Notes: generated from the sequence alone by a model not told the origin. Shown: positions 19,641 through 30,575, counted from the stretch's first letter. The stretch: DNA of 64,000 bases from Pseudomonas fluvialis (GCF_014207935.1 NZ_JACHLL010000004.1:248001-312000), one strand, 5' to 3'. A program made the numbers and translations.

Positions 19641-20978
19641 ATGAGTCGCCAGAGAGCCCTGATCGTCGACGACGAACCCGACATTCGCGAACTGCTGGAA
19701 ATCACCCTTGGGCGCATGAAGCTCGATACCCGCAGCGCCCGCAATCTGAAGGAAGCGGCCGAGTGGCTGGCTCGCGAGCCGTTCGACCTGTGCCTGACCG
19801 ACATGCGCCTGCCTGATGGCACTGGCCTGGAACTGGTGCAGTTCATCCAGCAGCGCCACCCTCAGCTGCCGGTCGCCATGATCACCGCCTATGGCAGCCT
19901 CGACACCGCCGTCAACGCCCTCAAGGCCGGAGCCTTCGACTTCCTGACCAAGCCGGTCGACCTCACCCGCCTGCGCGAGCTGGTCGGCACAGCTCTGCGC
20001 CTGGGCAACCCGAGCAGCGAAGACGCACCAGTAGACCACCGTCTGCTCGGCGATGCCCCGCCCATGCGGACCCTGCGCAACCAGATCGCCAAGCTGGCAC
20101 GCAGTCAGGCTCCGGTGTACATCTCCGGTGAATCGGGCAGCGGTAAGGAACTGGTCGCCCGACTCATCCACGAACAGGGCCCGCGCAGCGAACACCCCTT
20201 CGTACCGGTCAACTGTGGCGCCATTCCTTCCGAACTGATGGAGAGCGAATTCTTCGGTCACAAGAAAGGCAGCTTCACCGGCGCAGTCGAGGACAAGCAG
20301 GGGCTGTTCCAGGCCGCCAATGGCGGCACCCTGTTCCTCGACGAGGTTGCCGACCTGCCGCTGCCCATGCAGGTCAAACTGCTACGCGCCATTCAAGAAA
20401 AGGCCGTGCGTGCCGTCGGCGGCCAACAGGAAGTGGTAGTTGATGTGCGCATTCTCTGCGCCACCCACAAGGACCTGGCCTCAGAAGTCGCCGCCGGGCG
20501 CTTCCGCCAGGATCTGTACTACCGCCTAAACGTCATCGAGCTCAGCGTGCCACCGCTGCGCGAACGCCGCGAAGACATCCCGCTACTGACCGAGGTTACT
20601 CTCAAGCGCCTGGCCGACGCCTGCGGCCTGAGCCCCGCTCGCCTGGCACCCGACGCCCTGGAAAAGCTTAAGAGCTACCGATTTCCCGGCAACGTGCGCG
20701 AGCTGGAAAACATGCTCGAGCGCGCCTACACCCTGTGCGAGAACGACCTGATCCAGCCACAGGACCTGCGCCTGAGCGAAGCCAGCTGCAGCGCAGCCGC
20801 CGGAGAGGCCTCTCTGGCACAGATCGACAATCTGGAAGACTACCTGGAAGAAATCGAGCGAAAGCTGATCATGCAGGCACTGGAAGAAACGCGCTGGAAC
20901 CGCACCGCCGCCGCCCAGCGCCTTGGCCTGACCTTCCGTTCGATGCGCTACCGCCTGAAGAAACTGGGCATAGATTGA
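19641..20978 (+). CDS. pilR: sigma-54-dependent response regulator PilR
   Basis: The 445-residue NtrC-family activator has a receiver domain with phospho-acceptor Asp54 (LCLTDMRLPDG). The AAA+ domain carries GESGSGKE (Walker A), GSFTGA (the sigma-54 contact loop, Ser for the common Ala at position 2) and GGTLFLDEVADLP (Walker B). A Fis-type helix-turn-helix is at the C-terminus (TAAAQRLGLTFRSMRYRLKK). It activates pilA and other pilus genes. The start at 19641 follows pilS closely and gives the typical MSRQRALIVDDEPDI. Confidence 0.97.
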   Translation: MSRQRALIVDDEPDIRELLEITLGRMKLDTRSARNLKEAAEWLAREPFDLCLTDMRLPDGTGLELVQFIQQRHPQLPVAMITAYGSLDTAVNALKAGAFDFLTKPVDLTRLRELVGTALRLGNPSSEDAPVDHRLLGDAPPMRTLRNQIAKLARSQAPVYISGESGSGKELVARLIHEQGPRSEHPFVPVNCGAIPSELMESEFFGHKKGSFTGAVEDKQGLFQAANGGTLFLDEVADLPLPMQVKLLRAIQEKAVRAVGGQQEVVVDVRILCATHKDLASEVAAGRFRQDLYYRLNVIELSVPPLRERREDIPLLTEVTLKRLADACGLSPARLAPDALEKLKSYRFPGNVRELENMLERAYTLCENDLIQPQDLRLSEASCSAAAGEASLAQIDNLEDYLEEIERKLIMQALEETRWNRTAAAQRLGLTFRSMRYRLKKLGID

Positions 20979-20988
20979 TCTTTGCCCA

Positions 20989-22095
20989 TCACAGAGCCCT
21001 GAGCCGACCAGCCGGGGAATAAGGCGCCGGATCGACAATCGGTGTTTCGCCCAGCATGAGATTCTTCAACAGCTCACAAGAGGCAGGCGCCAACACCAAA
21101 CCATTGCGGTAATGCCCGCAGTTGAGCCAGAGCCCAGGCAATTCCGGCACCTCGCCAATAAACGGAATACCGTCCGGCGAACCCGGACGCAATCCCGCCC
21201 AATGCCCGACGACCTCCCGCTGCGCCAACCCCGGCAGCATCTTCTCGGCAGACGCCTTCAGGCTTGCCAGTGCCTCCCCGGTGGGCGTTTTATCAAACCC
21301 GACATGCTCCAGGGTGCTGCCCACCAGCACATGACCATCACGCCGTGGAATGGCATAACGCCCTTCGGAAAGCACCATGGAGGGCAGGTAGTCCGACTCG
21401 CACTTGTACAAAATCATCTGTCCCTTGACCGGCTCGACGGGCAAATGCAGACCGAGAGTTGCGAGCAGCTCGCCGCTCCAGGCGCCTGCTGCAAGCAGAA
21501 CAGATGATGCCTCGCACTCAAACTCGCCTGCATTGATACCCCATCCATCTGAACGAGCCTTCAAACCACTAACCTCAGCATGAGTAAAGACTCGCACCCC
21601 ACTCTGTCCCTCAAGGACTTTACCCAAAGCAGCTAGCAAGAGAGGGTTACGAACATTAGCTACCTGCGATTGGAAAAGCGCCTGAGTAAAGCCCTCACCC
21701 AGCATCGGCAATGCCTGCCGCAATGCACGCTCATCTATCTGCTCAAGCGCCACATGATGCTGCGCCGCCCACTCTAGCGCACGCTCCGCATCCTCAAGAT
21801 GGAGCCAGTAGAGCCCCGTCGCGCGCACCTGCGGATCAATACCGGCATCTTCAGTCAGCTGCTTAGCAAAGCCTGGATAGAATCCTTGAGACCAATGCGC
21901 CAGAGCGCCAACAGCCGGCGCATAGCGCCAAGGATAAAGTGGCGACACTATCCCGCCGCCAGCCCAGGATGATTCGCGACCAGCGTCCTGCCTCTCAAAC
22001 AGAACTACACTTAGTCCTGCTTGAGCCAGCGCCAGTGCCGAGAGCTGGCCCATGACCCCCCCTCCCACGACCACGACATCACTGAAGAGCTTCAT
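20989..22095 (-). CDS. thiO: FAD-dependent glycine oxidase ThiO
   Basis: The 368-residue DAO-family flavoprotein has the dinucleotide-binding motif VVVVGGGVMGQLSALALAQAG at the start. It also has ESSWAGGGIVSPLYPW, and a C-terminal GLRPGSPDGIPFIGEV with LNCGHYRNGLVLAPAS. It oxidises glycine to the imine (dehydroglycine) used for the thiazole ring of thiamine. The start at 22095 gives the motif at its usual position. Convergent with pilR (10-bp gap) and divergent from fimT. The C-terminal half is GC-rich like pilR, while the N-terminal half is noticeably AT-richer like the pilin genes. Confidence 0.93.
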   Translation of the reverse strand: MKLFSDVVVVGGGVMGQLSALALAQAGLSVVLFERQDAGRESSWAGGGIVSPLYPWRYAPAVGALAHWSQGFYPGFAKQLTEDAGIDPQVRATGLYWLHLEDAERALEWAAQHHVALEQIDERALRQALPMLGEGFTQALFQSQVANVRNPLLLAALGKVLEGQSGVRVFTHAEVSGLKARSDGWGINAGEFECEASSVLLAAGAWSGELLATLGLHLPVEPVKGQMILYKCESDYLPSMVLSEGRYAIPRRDGHVLVGSTLEHVGFDKTPTGEALASLKASAEKMLPGLAQREVVGHWAGLRPGSPDGIPFIGEVPELPGLWLNCGHYRNGLVLAPASCELLKNLMLGETPIVDPAPYSPAGRLRAL

Positions 22096-22134
22096 ATCAC
22101 CTCTTAAAACAACACAAGGCAAGGACGCCACAAC

Positions 22135-22647
22135 ATGCAACCGAGCAAGGGAACCACACTTTCAGAGCTGCTCATAGCGCTTGCTTTGAGCGCTATTGCA
22201 ATCACAATGGGAATACCCGCCTTCGCCACTTGGCAGATGAATGGGAGGAAAATGGCATGCACCCATCAACTGCTCAGTGCTCTGCAGCTTGCCCGCCATT
22301 ATGCCGCTAACCAACGAACACCAACGTCGATCTGCAGCGGCCAGTCCACGTGCAACTCCCAACGAAGCTGGCACGGCTCTATCATCGTATTTTCGGACAC
22401 AAACCTAAATGGCCAATTGGATACAGGTGAACAGCTGCTACATAGCCACAGACTTCCTGATAACAGCTGGTGGCAATGGAACAGCTTTCGCAGAACCGCA
22501 CATCTGAGCTTTATGCCCGATGGCACAACTCACGCGACCAACGGCACCCTGACGCTTTGCCTAGGCGACAGGCCATCTCAGCAAATCGTGCTCAGCGCAA
22601 CAGGGCGACCCCGCTTGCAGAGGATGCCCCTTCAGGTTCGCTGCTAG
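22135..22647 (+). CDS. fimT: type IV minor pseudopilin FimT
   Basis: The 170-residue protein has a prepilin signal: a short basic leader ending in Gly, cleaved before TTLSELLIALALSAIAITM, with Glu at +5 and a hydrophobic helix. The GspH-like soluble domain contains paired cysteines (SGQSTCNSQRSW, then LCLGDR and a C-terminal VRC). FimT homologues are minor pilins of the Pseudomonas pilus cluster. In other bacteria FimT binds DNA for natural transformation. It starts about 40 bp from the divergent thiO and precedes fimU. AT-rich for this genome. Confidence 0.88.
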   Translation: MQPSKGTTLSELLIALALSAIAITMGIPAFATWQMNGRKMACTHQLLSALQLARHYAANQRTPTSICSGQSTCNSQRSWHGSIIVFSDTNLNGQLDTGEQLLHSHRLPDNSWWQWNSFRRTAHLSFMPDGTTHATNGTLTLCLGDRPSQQIVLSATGRPRLQRMPLQVRC

Positions 22648-22748
22648 CACAGGCAACTCGTCGCAGGAAATGGCTCGTCCGTCCATGCTGACTGGATTTA
22701 TGCTTTCAGTGCGGTAGGTTTAGGATGGACCAACAGGATATCCACGTC

Positions 22749-23288
22749 ATGCAGTACAACCGCGGCTTTACCCTTATTGAGCTGATGATAGTCATAGCAA
22801 TCATTGCCTTGATCGTTAGTGTTGGCATACCGCAATACAACGACTTAGTGGCGAACGGTCGACTCTCGTCCAAGACTAATGAATTGCAAGGCTTACTGCA
22901 GATAGCCCGCAGCGAAGCTGTCACCAATAGGGTACAAACTCTGGTCTGCGGCAGCACCGATCAGGCCAACTGCGACACCAATAATTGGGAGCAAGGAGTA
23001 ATTGCTTTTCGTAATCGAGATGGCAATGGCGTAGCCACCGCAGACGAACTGATTCGCGTGATTCCTGCAACTACTGACGCCATCACGATTCGAGGTGCAA
23101 ATGGGAGCTTGCGCTATCTGACCGACGGCACAATGACCGGAGTCCAGATACTTCGCATTTGCGACAACCGCGGCGTAAACAACTCCAGACAAGTTTTTAT
23201 CAACACCAGCGGACAGAGTAGAACACACCAAGGCAATTATGACGACAACGACGCCGACACGGTGGCAGATGACGGAGTTTGCCCATGA
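22749..23288 (+). CDS. fimU: type IV minor pilin FimU (GspH family)
   Basis: The 179-residue protein has the class III signal MQYNRG before FTLIELMIVIAIIALIVSVG (Glu at +5). A GspH-type beta-rich domain follows with Cys pairs (LVCGSTDQANCD, LRICDNRG, final VCP). FimU is part of the minor-pilin tip complex that primes pilus assembly with PilV, PilW, PilX and PilE. The start at 22749 is chosen to give a normal short leader. An ATG eight codons upstream (22725) is possible. Overlaps pilV by 4 bp. Confidence 0.88.
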   Translation: MQYNRGFTLIELMIVIAIIALIVSVGIPQYNDLVANGRLSSKTNELQGLLQIARSEAVTNRVQTLVCGSTDQANCDTNNWEQGVIAFRNRDGNGVATADELIRVIPATTDAITIRGANGSLRYLTDGTMTGVQILRICDNRGVNNSRQVFINTSGQSRTHQGNYDDNDADTVADDGVCP

Positions 23289-23758
23289 AAGCGCATACTA
23301 AACAATACGGCTTTAGCATGATCGAGCTTCTTGTTGCTCTTCTGATCCTTGCAATCGGCCTGTTTGGCATGGCCAGCCTGATGCTGACAAGCATGAAATC
23401 CAACCAGAGCGCAGCTACTCGCAGCCAAGCAAGCTGGCTAGCTTATGACATTATCGAGCGCATGCGCCTGAATGTTGATCAGGCCACCACTTCCAACAGT
23501 TACGTAACAGACGCAGATGATGGCGCACCGAATGACCCAGGCTGCAAAGCAAACGGATGCAGCGCAGCAAACGCTGCATTACTTGATCTCCGAGAGTGGA
23601 AAGTGGAACTCGGCAACGCCGGACTACAAGGCAGTGTTGAGCGCGCAGGCAATAATCAATACAGCGTCACTATCAGTTGGGCTGACGCCAATCTAGCAGC
23701 TTCCACTGACGCTGAAGCAGCTATCACCAACTCTTTCACTGTGAGAGCTGACCTATGA
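23285..23758 (+). CDS. pilV: type IV minor pilin PilV
   Basis: The 157-residue protein has leader MKAHTKQYG before FSMIELLVALLILAIGLFGM (Glu at +5). The soluble part includes NQSAATRSQASWLAYDIIERMRLN, typical of PilV/GspI-like minor pilins. The ATG overlaps the fimU stop (ATGA). It is a priming-complex component, overlapping pilW by 4 bp in turn. The N-terminal helix and operon position make the call firm. Confidence 0.92.
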   Translation: MKAHTKQYGFSMIELLVALLILAIGLFGMASLMLTSMKSNQSAATRSQASWLAYDIIERMRLNVDQATTSNSYVTDADDGAPNDPGCKANGCSAANAALLDLREWKVELGNAGLQGSVERAGNNQYSVTISWADANLAASTDAEAAITNSFTVRADL

Positions 23759-24780
23759 AGCGCGCTCACCAAGCAGGCATGTCGCTGATTGAGCTGATGA
23801 TTTCCCTGCTGCTGAGCTCATTCCTGATACTCGGCATTTTACAACTCTTCATAAACTCTAACAGCACTGACAAAGCCAACTCAGCACTAGCGCGCCTACA
23901 AGAAAACGGGCGTATTGCTCTAGATCTTCTCAAACAGGATCTGCGCCGAACTAGTTATCAAGGCTGCGCCATGCCCAGCGCCGAAAGCAGAGCCAACTCC
24001 AGCAGCTCCTTTCCATTGGACGCGATGGGCGCCCCCTCTCAGGATGACTCACCAACAGACGACGAATCTCACGAAGGGAACGGCACCGATAGCGACAAAC
24101 TGGTCGTACGCTATGCACGGCCAGTCACCATGCGAGCAACAAATATTAGTGCAAGCTCAGTAACATTTATTACTAGCAACAACATCAACTTCACTGCAGG
24201 CGATCGCTACGAATTCATTCTCACCAACTGCCACGAAGTCGCGATTTTCACTGGTATAGCCTCTGCGCGCAGCAATAACACAGATGCGACAACCAATGCC
24301 GCCATGCCAGATAAGTACTCTATAACATCACTTCAGGGGCTGAACGCAGGAGCACCACCCAACCTGAATGGTTTCCCCACCGGTTTGGGATCACAATTCC
24401 TGACCATTGGAGAAAACAACTTTGTGGTCCAACCAGACCCCAGCAACTTAGATGCACAAGGCAATGGCATCTCAACACTGTATAAAAATGGCGATCCATT
24501 GATTGCTGGCGTCGACAACTTCCAAGTGCTCTACGGTGTGGAGTCTGGAGGTGTTACCCGCTGGATTAATGCTGACAATCTAGATGACAACACTCGTAGT
24601 ACGATCAGTCGTCTCCAGATCAGCATTGTAATGGCCAGCGAAACTGACGTGACAGATCAGACCAATACGCAAGCATTGCCTATTGCCAACATTGGCGCAG
24701 ACACCTCACTTGCAGCCACCGCAGATCGCAGGCTGCGGCGAGTATTCAACAGCGTTATTGATGTGAGAAATCGTCCATGA
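23755..24780 (+). CDS. pilW: type IV minor pilin PilW
   Basis: The 341-residue protein has leader MKRAHQAG before MSLIELMISLLLSSFLILGI (Glu at +5). SALARLQENGRIALDLLKQDLRRTSYQGC follows the helix and is a PilW hallmark. The long soluble domain ends with VFNSVIDVRNRP. PilW (GspJ-like) belongs to the pilus-tip priming complex. Overlaps both neighbours by 4 bp. Confidence 0.93.
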   Translation: MKRAHQAGMSLIELMISLLLSSFLILGILQLFINSNSTDKANSALARLQENGRIALDLLKQDLRRTSYQGCAMPSAESRANSSSSFPLDAMGAPSQDDSPTDDESHEGNGTDSDKLVVRYARPVTMRATNISASSVTFITSNNINFTAGDRYEFILTNCHEVAIFTGIASARSNNTDATTNAAMPDKYSITSLQGLNAGAPPNLNGFPTGLGSQFLTIGENNFVVQPDPSNLDAQGNGISTLYKNGDPLIAGVDNFQVLYGVESGGVTRWINADNLDDNTRSTISRLQISIVMASETDVTDQTNTQALPIANIGADTSLAATADRRLRRVFNSVIDVRNRP

Positions 24781-25250
24781 GCAGCCCTTTCAGCCAACAA
24801 CGTGGCGCAGTGTTAGTGATCAGCCTGATCCTGCTACTGCTGCTCACCATACTGGCCATCACGGCCTCAAGCACAGCCTCCCTCCAGGAACGAATGGCAG
24901 GTAATGCACAAGAGGCAAATATCGCCTTCCAGGCAGCGGAAAGCGGCCTTAAAAATATGACTGATGTCGTTGCCAGTGGCGGATCACCTGCTGCCGACGC
25001 ACTGCTAGAACTGGTGTATGAAGACGGAAATGGCAGTGAAACCCGACGCATCCGAGCTCGCATGCAGTCAACCTCGCAACTAGCCGAGGGAAGCAGTGCA
25101 AGCGTGAACAGTGGCACGCCTGAAACAATCATGTACGACCTCACCAGCACCAGCACCCTTGACGCCAATGCTACGTCGGCAGGCCAGATCACCAACAACA
25201 ATGCAGCAGCCCGTCATTTACAGGGCTACCGCGACCGCATCATTCGCTGA
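24777..25250 (+). CDS. pilX: type IV minor pilin PilX
   Basis: The 157-residue protein has leader MSSPFSQQRG before AVLVISLILLLLLTILAITA. Glu at +5 is absent, as in GspK-type tip pilins, which need not neutralise a neighbouring N-terminus. The motif SLQERMAGNAQEANIAFQAAESGL is the PilX/PilX_N signature. It caps the minor-pilin complex and works with PilY1 downstream (21-bp gap). Confidence 0.92.
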   Translation: MSSPFSQQRGAVLVISLILLLLLTILAITASSTASLQERMAGNAQEANIAFQAAESGLKNMTDVVASGGSPAADALLELVYEDGNGSETRRIRARMQSTSQLAEGSSASVNSGTPETIMYDLTSTSTLDANATSAGQITNNNAAARHLQGYRDRIIR

Positions 25251-25271
25251 CGACTCGAGAGGACAGCGACC

Positions 25272-28200
25272 ATGAACAAGCCTATCCATGTTTTCCCTCG
25301 GGTTATGCTAAGCACACTGGTGAGCGCGCTACTCCTACAGAGTGCCATCAGTTACGCCGACGACACTGAAATTTTCTTCGGTGGCCCAGCCATCGACGAG
25401 TCGGTTCGCCCTAATGTGTTGTTCGTCCTCGACAACTCCGGCTCCATGCAGTGGCGCACCTCCAGCAACTCCAACCCGTCAGGCTCCGAACTGTCACGCA
25501 TGCAGATTCTCAAGAACTCATTCTCGAGCATCATCAACAGCGCGGGCGCCATCAACGCGGGCATCATGGTGCTCAACAGTCGCGCCAACTACGACGGTCG
25601 CATGGTGTACCCGGTAACTAACATCGACACCCCCATGCCCAACTCGGCTGAAGTGGTAGCTAGCACTCCGGAGATCATCGTCAGTGGCGATGACGCCACC
25701 GAGCGCACTGACACCAGCAACAATGCGGTTATCAACGAAGACGTGCTGTTCATGGGCAACATCAGCAACGTCACCTCCGTCCCCTACGCCCCGAACAAGC
25801 TACTTGAGGACAACGACGCATTCTTCATCAAGCCCAACGCTGGACAAGACTATGCATGTCGCATGGACAAGCCCAACAGCCGGCCAGGCGGCGCCGTTTG
25901 CACCAACAACGACGTAGACACCATCAATCTCCGCGCCGGTAGTGATGTCTACGTCTCGCCCGTCAGGGCTACTTCACTGCTCTACTTCAGAGATGTCCGC
26001 AACTCGGATGCAACCACGATCCCTGCCAATGCCCGACTGGCAGCAGACTTCACCGCTTACCTCGACCTTCGTCCGACCAATACCCAGGGCACTCGCCCCT
26101 CAGTTCAGGTCAGCATTGAGAGAAACAAGGCTCCAGGGGCGCTGAACGACAGCAGTCAGGTGGGGGCCCGCACCTTCCTGCCGACAGTAACCCTGCAGCC
26201 CAATAGCTGGAACTCCGCCCAGACAGCAACTATTGATATCACGCAAGTGATCAAGGACCTGCTTGCCATCGACGGCTTGCCGCTGGACGACGTACTAATC
26301 AAGGTGCGTGCCACCAACAATGCCGATTACACCTTCTGTGCCCGCAACTGCGGCAGCGGCAATGCCAATGCTCCAAAGCTGCGTATCAATTACACCAGCA
26401 GCTCGACTTATAACGAAACGCGCATGGGAGCACTGCGCTTCCAGAATGTCGGCATTCCCCAAGGCGCCACAGTTACCGGTGCACGACTTGATTTCGTTCC
26501 TGCCACCACCAGTTCGGACCCAGTGACCTTCACGATTAAGGCCGAAAGCAGCAACGATGCCAGCGTATTCACCAATAGCAGCGACCTTAGCGGCGGCCGG
26601 AGCAAAACCGCCGCAATGGTCAGCTGGGCACCGGACGCCTGGACCAACGCCAGCCCCCCAGTGCACATCGAAGGACCCACCGTTACCGCTCTGGTTCAGG
26701 AGGTGGTCAACCGCTCAAGCTGGTGCGGCAACAACTCGATGGCCTTCTATCTAGAGCCAACAGGCGGCACCGGCTCCCGCACCGCACACAGCATTGATGG
26801 TGCACCTGGGCTGCAGCCCACGCTGACAGTCACCTATACAGGCGGCAGCGGTGGCTGCCTCAACCCGATCATCGAGGCCACGGTCAACAGCGCCAAGAAC
26901 GATGCCTATGAAGAGAACGACGACGACATGGTGCTCGGTGGCAGCACCCTGCCCGTTGACCGCAGCCGCTTCGCGGCTCGCTTCGAAGGCATGCCCATCG
27001 TCCGTAACGCGACCATTCTCGACGTCAAGGCCATCCTCACCCCGGCCAATACCGTGGCAGGCGCCAATGTCAGCACCACAATTCGCTTCGAAAGTGCAGA
27101 CAACTCGGCCCCATTCACCTCGAATGACGATGACATTACCGACAGAAACGACACGACCGACAGCACCTGCGTCATCGACAGCTGGATCACCGGAATACCC
27201 TTCAGCTGTAGCAACAGCACCCTGACCGCTGGCCTGCAGGGCATCGTCAACCGCAGCGGCTGGGCCCCTGGCAACGCCATAACCTTCATGTCAGTACAGG
27301 GCGCCGACTCGAACCTTGAAGTCCAAGCCTACGAAAGCAATCCCGCCCAAGCCATCAAGCTGCGGATCAAGCTCGCAAATGGCGGACTGGCCTCCACCGA
27401 CTACACAGTACGCAACCATCTCAATGCACTCGTGCAGTCCATGGTGGCCGGCGATGGCACACCGATAGTACCCACCATGAACGAAGGCGTTCGCTACCTG
27501 CGCGGCAACCGCACAGGCTATGACAGCCCTATCACCAGCGCCTGTCAGACCACTCACATGGTCATCCTCACAGATGGCCAGGCCAACGGCAACGGTGCGC
27601 AGAGCTCCATCGGCAGCCTAATTGGAGAAACCTGTACAGGTGATGCCAGCGACTCAGACGAGCAATGCGGTCGCAGCCTTTCCGAATGGGCAGCCCTTAC
27701 TGATCAGTCCAGCTTCGATGGTGACAACTTCATCACCACCCACACTATTGGCTTCGCACTGGGAGCACTGGCTCCCAGCACGGTAGCGCAGGACTTCCTG
27801 AACGACCTAGCCGAGAGCGGCGGTGGGCAGGCCTATACCGCCGAAAACGCCAGCCAGCTGTCGGCCGCCTTCAGCGCCATCCTTCAGGACGTGCTGAGCA
27901 CCGACACCACCTTTGTAAGCCCCGGCGCCACGGTTAACCAGTTCAACCGCCAGAGCAACAAGAACGAGGTATATTTCGCCCTGTTCAAACCCGGCGAAAC
28001 CAACCGCTGGCTGGGCAACGTGAAACGCTACGCGCTCAACAGTGGCGAGGGCGACATCATCCTCGATGCCGACGGTGTGGGCGCCATCGACGGCGATACA
28101 GGCTTCTTCAAGAGCGATGCCCGCAGTTTCTGGACAGCCACCGCAGACGGCAACAATACGGCAGCAGGCGGCGTAGCCAACCAACTGCCCGCAGCGGCCT

Positions 28201-30062
28201 CCCGCAAGGTATATACCTACCTGGGTGCCTCACCGGTCAGTCCAGTCACGCTGACGGCAAGTCAGCACCTGCTTAACACGGCCAATGCCGGCATCACCTA
28301 CGACAAGCTGGGCCTAACGGCTGGCCGTTCGGCTGAGCGCAACAGCCTGATCAACTGGCTGCGTGGATACGACGATGTCGCCAGCTCGGAGAGGAAGACC
28401 CTAGGAGACCCTCTCCACTCAGTACCTCGCTTGGTCACCTATAGGTGCAACAGCTACACCGACGCCACCTACAAGACCTGCGCGAGCGAGGATCAGAGCG
28501 TATTCGTCGGCACCAACGAAGGCTACGTCCAGGCGTTCGACACCAACAGCGGTGTCGAACAGATGGCCTTTATGCCTGAAACCTTACTGAGCAATTCGGT
28601 CAAACTACGCGATAATGTTCGCTCGACTAGCTTGTTCCCACGTCCATACGGCATGGATAACACCGTGGTGACCTGGGTCAACGACATCAATAAGAACGGC
28701 GTGATCTATGGCGGCAAGAACCCCGAGAGTGCAACACCAGCACTGCTGAGCGGACTCAACACCGGCGAGTTCGTCTATGCCTACGCGACTATGGGCCGTG
28801 GCGGGCGCAACCTGTACTCACTGGACGTAACCGACACCAACGCTCCAAAACTGCGCTGGTTCCTTACCCCCAGCACTCCAGGCTTTGCCAGGCTTGGGCA
28901 AACTTGGTCCACCCCGGTGGTGACCAAGATCAAGATCGGCAGCACCGAAACCCCGATCATCATGTTCGCCGGCGGTTATGACGAGACCCAAGATGATGTC
29001 AGCATCCGCGACTGGAATGGCGACAGCAAGGCCTTTGGCAGCACCAGAACGCAAGATCAGTACGGCAATGCGCTTTACATAGTCAACGCACTAACCGGTC
29101 AGTTGATCTGGTCCGGCAGCAGCGAGGCCACCAACGCCAGCGCCCAGTCGCACCAGCAACTGACCAAGATGAAGTACAGCATGCCAGGCAGTCTACGGGT
29201 GATCGACATCAACCGTGACGGTTATGCCGACCAATTCTTCATCGGCGACATGGGCGGCCAGGTCTGGCGCTTCTTCATCAACAACGGCAATGCTGTTGGT
29301 TCGATCGTCAGTCCACTCGACAGCGGCTCAGGCACAACGAATGACGGTGTCTTTGCCAGCATCATCCCTGCCGACTCTGGCTCGGAGAGTGACGCCCAGC
29401 TCAAGAGCAAGCTGCGCCGCTTCTACAACGAGCCCGACGTAGCCCTACTGACGGTTAACGCGGGCAAGTCACTTATCATCAATATTGGATCAGGCTTCCG
29501 TGGTCACCCACTGGATACCAACGTCGAGGATCGTTTCTACTCATTCAGGACACCAATCATCGACACCAATGCCGTTCATAGCATTCTCAGCGAATCAGAC
29601 ATGTACGATGCCACGGCGAACCTGATTCAAGAGGGAACCGCCAGCGAGAAGGCGGCCGCTGCAACAGCATTTGGCAGTAACACCGGTGGATGGTATATCC
29701 GACTGGATGATCGCGACGGCGAGAAAGTGCTGTCACGCGCACTGACCTTTGCCGGCCAAGTATTTTTCAGCACCTACGAACCCGGCAACAGCGAGCCCAC
29801 TACGACCTGCAAGGCCGTTCAGGGGGCAGGCCGTTCCTATGCAGTCAATCTGTTCGATGCCACTCCAGTTCAGCAACGTGTCAATGGTTCTCCTGACCGA
29901 CTTGACCGAGTAAAAGCACTCAAAACTGCGGGTATCCCACCAGACGTTGTCGCACTTTTCCCCGAAGGCAAGAAGAAGGCATCCCTGTGTAACGCAACCG
30001 AATGCGAAGATATGGATGTCGACATTTCCGTGGGGCCGACTTACTGGATTGATGAGAAATGA
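25272..30062 (+). CDS. pilY1: PilY1 pilus-tip adhesin, enlarged
   Basis: The 1596-residue secreted protein has a signal peptide to about residue 29. A vWA-like domain begins at FVLDNSGSM (MIDAS DxSxS, 54-58). The vWA is interrupted from about 155 to 715 by beta-rich repeats resembling DNRLRE domains (near 218-370, 375-560 and 585-710), then resumes with [10 protein letters not shown] near 763. A C-terminal PilY1 beta-propeller runs from about 1040, with the calcium loop DINRDGYAD at 1312-1320. PilY1 sits at the pilus tip and controls extension and retraction, adhesion and surface sensing. It is about 430 residues longer than the PAO1 protein (about 1160, from memory). pilE follows immediately. 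Confidence 0.93.
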   Translation: MNKPIHVFPRVMLSTLVSALLLQSAISYADDTEIFFGGPAIDESVRPNVLFVLDNSGSMQWRTSSNSNPSGSELSRMQILKNSFSSIINSAGAINAGIMVLNSRANYDGRMVYPVTNIDTPMPNSAEVVASTPEIIVSGDDATERTDTSNNAVINEDVLFMGNISNVTSVPYAPNKLLEDNDAFFIKPNAGQDYACRMDKPNSRPGGAVCTNNDVDTINLRAGSDVYVSPVRATSLLYFRDVRNSDATTIPANARLAADFTAYLDLRPTNTQGTRPSVQVSIERNKAPGALNDSSQVGARTFLPTVTLQPNSWNSAQTATIDITQVIKDLLAIDGLPLDDVLIKVRATNNADYTFCARNCGSGNANAPKLRINYTSSSTYNETRMGALRFQNVGIPQGATVTGARLDFVPATTSSDPVTFTIKAESSNDASVFTNSSDLSGGRSKTAAMVSWAPDAWTNASPPVHIEGPTVTALVQEVVNRSSWCGNNSMAFYLEPTGGTGSRTAHSIDGAPGLQPTLTVTYTGGSGGCLNPIIEATVNSAKNDAYEENDDDMVLGGSTLPVDRSRFAARFEGMPIVRNATILDVKAILTPANTVAGANVSTTIRFESADNSAPFTSNDDDITDRNDTTDSTCVIDSWITGIPFSCSNSTLTAGLQGIVNRSGWAPGNAITFMSVQGADSNLEVQAYESNPAQAIKLRIKLANGGLASTDYTVRNHLNALVQSMVAGDGTPIVPTMNEGVRYLRGNRTGYDSPITSACQTTHMVILTDGQANGNGAQSSIGSLIGETCTGDASDSDEQCGRSLSEWAALTDQSSFDGDNFITTHTIGFALGALAPSTVAQDFLNDLAESGGGQAYTAENASQLSAAFSAILQDVLSTDTTFVSPGATVNQFNRQSNKNEVYFALFKPGETNRWLGNVKRYALNSGEGDIILDADGVGAIDGDTGFFKSDARSFWTATADGNNTAAGGVANQLPAAASRKVYTYLGASPVSPVTLTASQHLLNTANAGITYDKLGLTAGRSAERNSLINWLRGYDDVASSERKTLGDPLHSVPRLVTYRCNSYTDATYKTCASEDQSVFVGTNEGYVQAFDTNSGVEQMAFMPETLLSNSVKLRDNVRSTSLFPRPYGMDNTVVTWVNDINKNGVIYGGKNPESATPALLSGLNTGEFVYAYATMGRGGRNLYSLDVTDTNAPKLRWFLTPSTPGFARLGQTWSTPVVTKIKIGSTETPIIMFAGGYDETQDDVSIRDWNGDSKAFGSTRTQDQYGNALYIVNALTGQLIWSGSSEATNASAQSHQQLTKMKYSMPGSLRVIDINRDGYADQFFIGDMGGQVWRFFINNGNAVGSIVSPLDSGSGTTNDGVFASIIPADSGSESDAQLKSKLRRFYNEPDVALLTVNAGKSLIINIGSGFRGHPLDTNVEDRFYSFRTPIIDTNAVHSILSESDMYDATANLIQEGTASEKAAAATAFGSNTGGWYIRLDDRDGEKVLSRALTFAGQVFFSTYEPGNSEPTTTCKAVQGAGRSYAVNLFDATPVQQRVNGSPDRLDRVKALKTAGIPPDVVALFPEGKKKASLCNATECEDMDVDISVGPTYWIDEK

Positions 30063-30526
30063 TAATGTCCACAAACAAGGGGTTTACTCTAATTGAGATG
30101 ATGATAGTGGTAGCCTTGATTGGGACACTGGCGGCAATAGCCATACCCAGTTATCAGGGCTACCTGACCAAAGCTGCTTGCGAGGATGCCAAAGCCACCC
30201 TGGTCGGTGCAGCCAATGTATTGGAGCGATTCAGAGCCCAGAACAATACTTACCCGGAGGTTGCAGAAAGCGATGCCGTCCTTGGGGGTTATGCCTTCAG
30301 CCCTGTGGATGGAGAAAGAAAGCAGATGAACATTGCGATCACTGCATCCACTCCGACCAGCTACACCCTCACCGCAACGCCGACGGCAACAGGGCGACTG
30401 GCAGGTCGTGGCACGCTGACCTTGAATTCTGTAGGCATCAAGGGCGCAGCTGGGGACCTGGCCAACCCGCCCAACGATGCCCCATCGGTCGTGGACGTAT
30501 GGCAAAACAGGTGCTCGGGTCTTTAA
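30059..30526 (+). CDS. pilE: type IV minor pilin PilE
   Basis: The 155-residue protein has leader MIMSTNKG before [31 protein letters not shown] (Glu at +5). The helix continues into a ComP_DUS/PilE-like domain with a C-terminal disulfide pair (AACEDAK and NRCSGL). Its ATG overlaps the pilY1 stop (ATGA); a second ATG two codons later is possible. It connects the priming complex to the major pilin. No pilY2 gene lies between pilY1 and pilE, unlike PAO1. A strong terminator ends the operon. Confidence 0.9.
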   Translation: MIMSTNKGFTLIEMMIVVALIGTLAAIAIPSYQGYLTKAACEDAKATLVGAANVLERFRAQNNTYPEVAESDAVLGGYAFSPVDGERKQMNIAITASTPTSYTLTATPTATGRLAGRGTLTLNSVGIKGAAGDLANPPNDAPSVVDVWQNRCSGL

Positions 30527-30540
30527 ACAGGGCGCGTAGA

Positions 30541-30575
30541 AATGAAAAGGCCGCACTTAGTGCGGCCTTTTCATT
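30541..30575. terminator. bidirectional terminator between pilE and ispH
   Basis: A perfect 16-bp stem (AATGAAAAGGCCGCAC and its complement) with loop TTA. A-rich and T-rich arm ends serve both convergent genes. Confidence 0.9.

Noticed and set aside
22660-22748. Possible AlgR site before fimU
   Set aside because: The best match (CTCGTCCGTC) is too far from the CCGTTCGTC-like consensus to support a call.
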